This document shows positions 58,561-64,000 of a stretch of DNA of 64,000 bases, in pieces. Source of the DNA: Blasia pusilla (lineage: Eukaryota > Marchantiophyta > Marchantiopsida > Blasiales); assembly GCA_050084515.1 (NCBI GenBank), contig CM114271.1, forward strand, positions 60,636,001 to 60,700,000. Direction: 5' to 3'. Position 1 is the stretch's first letter. Each line of letters starts with the position of its first letter. The position numbers and the translations under genes were made by a program. The notes beneath the pieces are model-generated. The model was given only the letters and a program-made list of their open reading frames with translations. It was not told the origin of the DNA and ran no database searches.

Positions 58561-61406
58561 ACCTAAGTTAAACCTAGGTTACAAATTCCCATTGTAACTA
58601 AAGGATCAGGTTATTGATGAGAATATATGAAGCCACAATACACTTTGGGCACTAGATATCATCCAATTGAATTAGTGGAAAGGTATATAAATAGAAAGTA
58701 CACATAGTTAGGCATGTGGACTAGAGAAAAATGAACATTTAGAGTTGAACACATACACCATACAAAAAGAGGAAACTATTGTAGTACCTTCATTGGAACT
58801 TACTCCTTAGTAACGTCCTTAAATTCATCTTCATCTAGATGGCACTAATAAAAATTTTGTGGTTTTAACAATGAATGTCAAGAACAAGGACATAAAGACT
58901 GCATAAAAAGATTTACATTGAGGTACAAACTGATTTGACCACTTATGGTTGAACTTGAATTATTGAAGAAATTGAAAGAGCTCCGAATTGATGAACATAT
59001 GTATGGCAAGATGAAAATTGAGCATGAAAAAAAAACTATTCATCAACTAAACGTACAATACTAATTATGAAAGACCAAATCAACGTGAGTTGACAATATG
59101 TAGAGTCGATGCAATTTATTAAGAGGAAGGTTGAAAGCACGATTGCATGGGTTGTTTGTAAGAAAGAGCTAGAAAATAGCTTTGATCCAAAGAGGGTTTG
59201 TTAGCCACGTACTACAAGTACTATGAGACTTAAAGAGACAATAAACAAGACAAATGTGCGATGTGCAACAAGCACCAATGGTGTGGGATGCGAATAATTT
59301 CATCAATGATAGTGGAGTGCGTGGGAGTGCTCTAATTTTTTCCACACAAGTATATACATTAATGAAAAGTGTTAAAGAGTTTCTAGATTGCAAGATGGAA
59401 GAGTTTGCCAATATGAAGTAAAGATAAAAAAAGGACCAGATATGATAGGTAAGGGTACTCTTTTACCAAGTTTTACAAATCCATGGTAAACGCCATAAAA
59501 TTCTAACTTGGTTGTATAGAAGGATCGTGACACACTCATAGGAACAACTAGTTGTGTTGGAGAATTGAAAACATGGAATGTACATGTACATGTTGGAGAA
59601 CTGAAAACATGCAATCATGTGAAGCAATTGTATTTTACTGGAATATGAATTTCATATTCGAAATTAATTATCATAATCTTGAGACTCGTGGACTACACAT
59701 GCGTTTGAGAATTAAAATGTTTAAAAATATTTTGCATCGCCGATTACAAATCACAGGACGAATAACGTGACGTTCCAGTTGTCCTATTGTCCTGTTGCCA
59801 CATGAGGCAGCGCAGCACCGCTACTACTAACTACTGTTCATGGACGGTGCCGGTGTCGATGCCGTCACTGTCCGTTGGTATCTTCGTTGTTTATGAATCG
59901 GTGGGTTCATAAGAACGAGCAACCTTTAAGGGATTGACTACTGCCCTTGAGCGGCTGCTGTTGCTGCTCTGGACAGCAGGGGCGGCTTTCCGGTGGATTG
60001 GCGGTACTTTTGGCCGGAGCCGCAGCTTTTGCGGCCTTTAATGACCTCTTGTATCACGCGGTGTCGTAGCGTTTGTTGTTGTACCACGTGGGATGGTGAC
60101 TACAGTACAGCGGAGCCTTTACGACGTCGACACAGCTCTGGACTCTGGAGTGGAGTGGAGGGGAATCCGGTCCCCGAACTCGGTGTTGCGGCTTATTCAA
60201 CGACTGTACCCAGCGTCAATCCCGCGGATTAACATGGTAATCATAGAACAACATTACTTTTGTGTGAAACTAAAAATCCCGCCAGTGGCCGTCAGATGTA
60301 CAGATCGACGGAGGTCCGGAATATTTCTCTTCGTCACATCCGATTCTTCGTACAGATTTAAGACGTACCGCGTCTCCATAGTTTTCTAACACGTCTCGTG
60401 CGTGCGAGTCCTGACTGGGGCGGATCCCGAATCCCGAGCCCAAGTTCAGAACTTCAGACATAATGAGTTTCCAAATCACCGACGCGCGGCGTGAATTAGA
60501 TCATCACGGGTGAGGGTTTCCATGGCTTGGGGTTGACGAAGCTCATTAACCGTGAGTGATTAATCTATTTTACTCACGCCCCTAAGTGGGTCCTGGGTCC
60601 GTAGCAAAGTCGGTTTAGTAGCTTTCGTCCGAATTCGCACGTGGGATATCTTAAGTCCTTTGATGGCGGAGTCAGGTCACAGGTGGACTGCCTCCGGATG
60701 CCGGGAGATTAGCTTAGAGATCAGATTAAGATAGAGCAATGAGCACAGGACAGGGATTAGATAGCGGATCTTGTAGAGGTACTACTACTGTAATCTACTG
60801 TAGCGCCGAGAGGAAAACGGGAGGACGAAGCGGAAGAAAGAAAGATCAACGAAAAGATCGAGTGAAGGACCTGCACTCGAGTTCAGGTCCTTCACTCGGG
60901 TCACAGCGACCTGTACAGAGAGGGGGTTTAATCACCTTTAATGCGGGCCATTATGCTTACCGGTTCACCCACTGTAAGGAGTGAAAGTCAAAATCTCGAA
61001 GCTGGAAGCCTTGAAGCCCCCGCCCAAGGCTCCCCACTCCCTACTTTCCCCAGCTTTCCCCACGGCGTACCCCTAACTATATTGTTGTCAGACAGACGCA
61101 TGATTAGGTCAGGCGAGGGTGAGGAAAACTACGGTAGTCGACAGTCAGGCGGTGGTGGTGACGGACAGCGTAGTCGCAGACTCGCAGTGGTGGACGCGAG
61201 CGCGTCGGTGGATGCGCAGCGCTGGCGAAACCCAGCATCCTGGAATTACGCACTCGGGGATGTGCAGAATCCAGATGGCGGTGGGTCAGACGCGGCGAAA
61301 CGTTCGTTGTGGTGATTGTGGTGAAAGATAGCGGAGAAAGCACTCTCAGTCCTGAGTGTTGGAGGTCTGCTGCGGTTGCCACGGGGTGTTGCGCTCCAGC
61401 GGCATT
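58561..61406. other. Spacer to upstream region of the cyclin gene, no gene seen
   Basis: 58561-59760 is AT-rich with no motif. From about 59770 the sequence is GC-richer and CpG-containing. Frames there are short and unrecognised, so this is probably distal promoter or an untranslated exon. A palindrome at 60859-60898 is listed separately. Confidence 0.45.
60859..60898. repeat. 40-base near-perfect palindrome
   Basis: Arms CGAGTGAAGGACCTG (60859-60873) and its complement (60884-60898) are perfect over 15 bases. The 10-base centre contains CTCGAG and continues the symmetry except for one pair. Confidence 0.9.
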
Positions 61407-61468
61407 CAGTCAGTCGGTCGGTCGGTCGGTCCGTCGGGCGGGCGGGCAGGCAGGCAGGTAGGTGTAGG
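61407..61468. repeat. Compound tetranucleotide microsatellite (CAGT/CGGT/GGGC/AGGC)
   Basis: Runs of CAGT, then CGGT, GGGC and AGGC units that each differ by one base, in the region upstream of the cyclin gene. Confidence 0.9.
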
Positions 61469-62718
61469 TAACAAGAAGGAAGGAAAAAGGTGAGCTTTGG
61501 TTACTCTGTTTGTTCTTTGCGTTCGTCACTTACTGCGCTCCGTCTGTGGGGAGGAGGGAAGGGAGTGCAGGAGGGCCAACGGTTGGTGCATGCTGTCACA
61601 GGTGCCGTCCCCTTCCACCCTACGGACTGGGTAGTAGTGTTCCTGCTGCTCGGTTGTGCCGCAGTCAAACAGAAGGGAGAGAGAAGAGAGAGAGAGCAGA
61701 GGAGAGGAGGTCACCGCCTGCTGCGGTTGCCTATCTCCCCCAACTGTGTTCTCGCCGCTCTCCGTTTCAGTAATAGTCCTGGTTTCGAAGGCGTGCTGGT
61801 AGATTGCGTTGGCTTGCGGATTCCCGTCTCTCATTCTCCTTTTCTGCGCGTCTTCTGAGAGCTTCAATCCCAGCGAATGTGCGCCTCGTGTGAGGGGACA
61901 CCTGCTGTCGGTGCCTTTCTTCGGGGTGTGGAAGTGTGTTTTCCTGACGTCGCCGGAACAGTGTGGTGAAGTCCTCTCTTCTTTGTCTACTGCCCACTGC
62001 GGATTGATTCATCCGTGTCAGCAGCATGTGCAGGACTCTGTAGGGCTCCCCGTCTCATAAGAAGTTCCTTCGCCGGTGCTGCGGGGTCTGCAGCAGTAGA
62101 TCTAGGGCGTTCTTGAGTATAAAGGCTGCTCCCCGGCCCGTCGTAGTTTTCTGAAGTGCTTCTTTGCAGTTTGCACCTTGCGCATTCCTCTGTAAACGTA
62201 GTATTGGAATTCCATTCGGCTCGGTTGGGAGGTTCACTTCCACCCGAAAGATTTTCGAGCCTCGGTTGTGTTCTGTTGTCTGTGTTCTATCAAACTCGTC
62301 TGGTGTGCGCTGATCTGTGTATGAACCTTAGAAATCCTCTACCCCTCACAGCTCTCTGCAGTGGCTTTCGTTGGGCACCTCACCTTGGTTTTCGTAACCC
62401 CTTCAGGTACGTGCGCATCAGTCCCACCATCCTGCATTGGAAGACAAGGTGGAAGGTGCAAGCGCTGTGGTAGATTCTACCGCATATATCCGCCGACTCT
62501 TCGCACTTGAGGACTACGTGAAGCGCACACTCAGAGTGAGGCCCGCTGTCTCTCTATGGCTTTCACACTTTAATGTCCCGGCAGTCGTCGGTTCCTAAGA
62601 GGATTCGCTTCTCGGCGGGATTCTTGTTCCTGGAGGTTGTTGTTCCAGTCCTACCTCCGGCTCGGGCGTTTCTGGCCTTGAATTCTCCTCTTCAGGATTC
62701 CGCAGGGAGTGTGTAGCG
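61469..62718 (+). promoter_or_regulatory. Probable promoter and long 5' leader of the cyclin gene
   Basis: GC-rich, CpG-containing DNA with no protein motif. It holds several upstream ATGs with short frames (for example 61490 and 62156), and GGTACGTGCG near 62406 could be a leader intron donor. No convincing TATA box was found. A long leader with upstream frames would suggest translational control; this is inference. Confidence 0.4.
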
Positions 62719-63874
62719 ATGACGACCATTGTTCGAGAAGTTGCTCACGGGAGCATCCGTTCGGACTTGTACATGGCCCTGGAGTTGAACGGAGCAGACT
62801 CGGCTTTGTGCGAGAGGCCTCGCGTCCTGTCGGTTCTCTCTTCTCTGCTCGACAGGGTGGTTGCAGGAAATGAGCGGCAAGCTTTAGTTTTGAACCGTAG
62901 CTTGAGCCCTTCGAAATTGACCGTTTTCCACGGACTCCGAGCGCCGACCATCAGCATTGAAAAGTACCTGGAGAGGATCTTCAAGTATGCGAATTGCAGT
63001 CCGTCATGTTTCGTAGTCGCATACGCTTACATTGATCGCTTCATTCACCAGCAACCCGGAATTCCGATCACCTCACTGAATGTCCATCGGCTTTTAATCA
63101 CGAGTGTCATGGTCGCGGCGAAGTTTCTTGATGATGCGTAAGTTTCTATGCAAATGGAGCCTCATTCCAGAATGATTAGCTTGAGTGCGCACTCGTAGCT
63201 TATCAAGGATCCGTAGTCTGTTTAAGCCGTATGCGGGAAAGATCAGCCAAGGCTCGGGGAGAAATGCACATGGAGACATGTTTTCATGGAGCCTGGTTTG
63301 GACCTCATGTCGAATCGAACAGTGCGTCTTTATGAAGTTACTCGAACATTGTGAGTCGCTCCAAGTGGGAAAATTTCCCTGATTGACCCTACGTGGGTTA
63401 GTGATGATCCGACCTCCTGTTCGTAGAGGAAGTACATGGATCCCTTGCCAAAATGTGCCGTAGTTTTAGTCCAGATCTGGAATAGAAGCCTCTTAAAGGC
63501 CCTATCTTGTAGCTTCATTGTGGGTCACTTGTACTCTACTTCGAAAGACGACGGCGTGAATGACTAAACGGTGCGCATTGTTTTTTTCTTGCAGCTATTA
63601 CAACAATGCATACTACGCTAAGGTAGGAGGTGTCACAACGCTGGAGATGAACAGACTGGAACTGGAATTCCTGTTCCGTTTAGATTTCCGCCTGCAGGTC
63701 ACCGTCAGTGTCTTCGAGAGTTATTGCACTCATCTGGAGCGAGAGGTTGCATTCGGAGGTAACTATCAGGTGGAGAGATCACTTCAATTTGGATGTGGTC
63801 TGGATAATGGCGCCACACAGGGAACGGTTGAGAAGCAGAGAATGGTTGTGAGGTGCAGTTACGGGGGATTGTGA
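62719..63874 (+). CDS. P/U-type cyclin (PHO80-like), two exons
   Basis: Exons 62719-63137 and 63595-63874 join in phase 2 across a 457-base GT-AG intron (donor GTAAGT, acceptor TTCTTGCAG), giving 232 residues and a TGA at 63872. The start is the first ATG after an in-frame TAG at 62714. It has a short N-terminal region, then a cyclin box (about residues 33-175) with [96 protein letters not shown] and [11 protein letters not shown]. These are hallmarks of plant CYCP/CYCU cyclins, the relatives of yeast PHO80 that partner A-type CDKs and have been tied to phosphate or nutrient signalling. The length fits the family (about 200-230). The junction falls at FLDDA/YYNN inside the box. No PEST or destruction box is seen. 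Confidence 0.93.
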
Positions 63875-64000
63875 CTACTCGCTACTCGTCTTGGAGAATT
63901 TTCTGAGAAATGGATAGAGGGAGACACTGGAAGGTTCTTCTAGTTGCGGGGTGTCGAACATCTTTTTTTTGTCTCCCTCCTCTCGAGGCCATTATTTGTA
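63875..64000 (+). other. Start of the cyclin 3' UTR
   Basis: Non-coding sequence after the stop codon, cut off by the window edge; no polyadenylation signal is visible yet. Confidence 0.5.

Noticed and set aside
1-64000. CRISPR arrays, rRNA genes, bacterial operons
   Set aside because: No regularly spaced short repeats, no rRNA text, and the introns and retroelements show eukaryotic nuclear DNA.

Overview
This is nuclear DNA from a land plant. Two spliced plant-type genes stand in about 64 kb that is otherwise mostly decayed transposable elements and AT-rich spacer. The Ty3/gypsy elements carry a PHD finger or sit near a DNA-methyltransferase fragment. From memory, such elements are better known from streptophyte algae and non-seed plants than from flowering plants, so a bryophyte, lycophyte or fern is my best guess. 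The species cannot be fixed from the sequence alone.

Layout: 1-985 is a Ty1/copia gag-protease-integrase fragment (+). It abuts 965-3888, the 5' part (LTR, gag, protease) of a Ty3/gypsy element on the - strand. 5120-5680 is a LINE-like fragment (+). 5700-6600 is the integrase and PHD end of the same gypsy family (+). 6601-12128 is AT-rich with no gene. 12129-18331 is a near-complete but dead Ty1/copia element (+). 18332-24880 is spacer with a 60-bp AG microsatellite, a three-unit 169-bp tandem array and a possible diverged LTR.

24892-29880 holds the first convincing gene: five exons (+) for a predicted 251-residue membrane-anchored protein with a C-terminal heavy-metal-associated (HMA) domain. 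29881-40583 is spacer with a GC-rich island at 35.2-36.3 kb. 40584-43199 is a decayed Helitron Rep/helicase (+), followed by two unrecognised gene-like fragments at 44.1-45.2 kb. 46870-47900 is another gypsy RNase H-integrase remnant (+). 48430-49270 (-) is a cytosine-5 DNA methyltransferase fragment next to retroelement-like coding sequence. 53798-58560 is the second large gypsy copy (-): LTR, PHD finger, integrase, RNase H, RT, protease and end of gag.

58561-62718 becomes GC-rich and leads into the second convincing gene, a two-exon P/U-type (PHO80-like) cyclin at 62719-63874 (+). The two host genes do not appear functionally linked. The most notable theme is retroelements carrying chromatin-related domains (a PHD finger and a DNMT). 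Many of their stop codons look like products of cytosine deamination, as expected in DNA the host has methylated.
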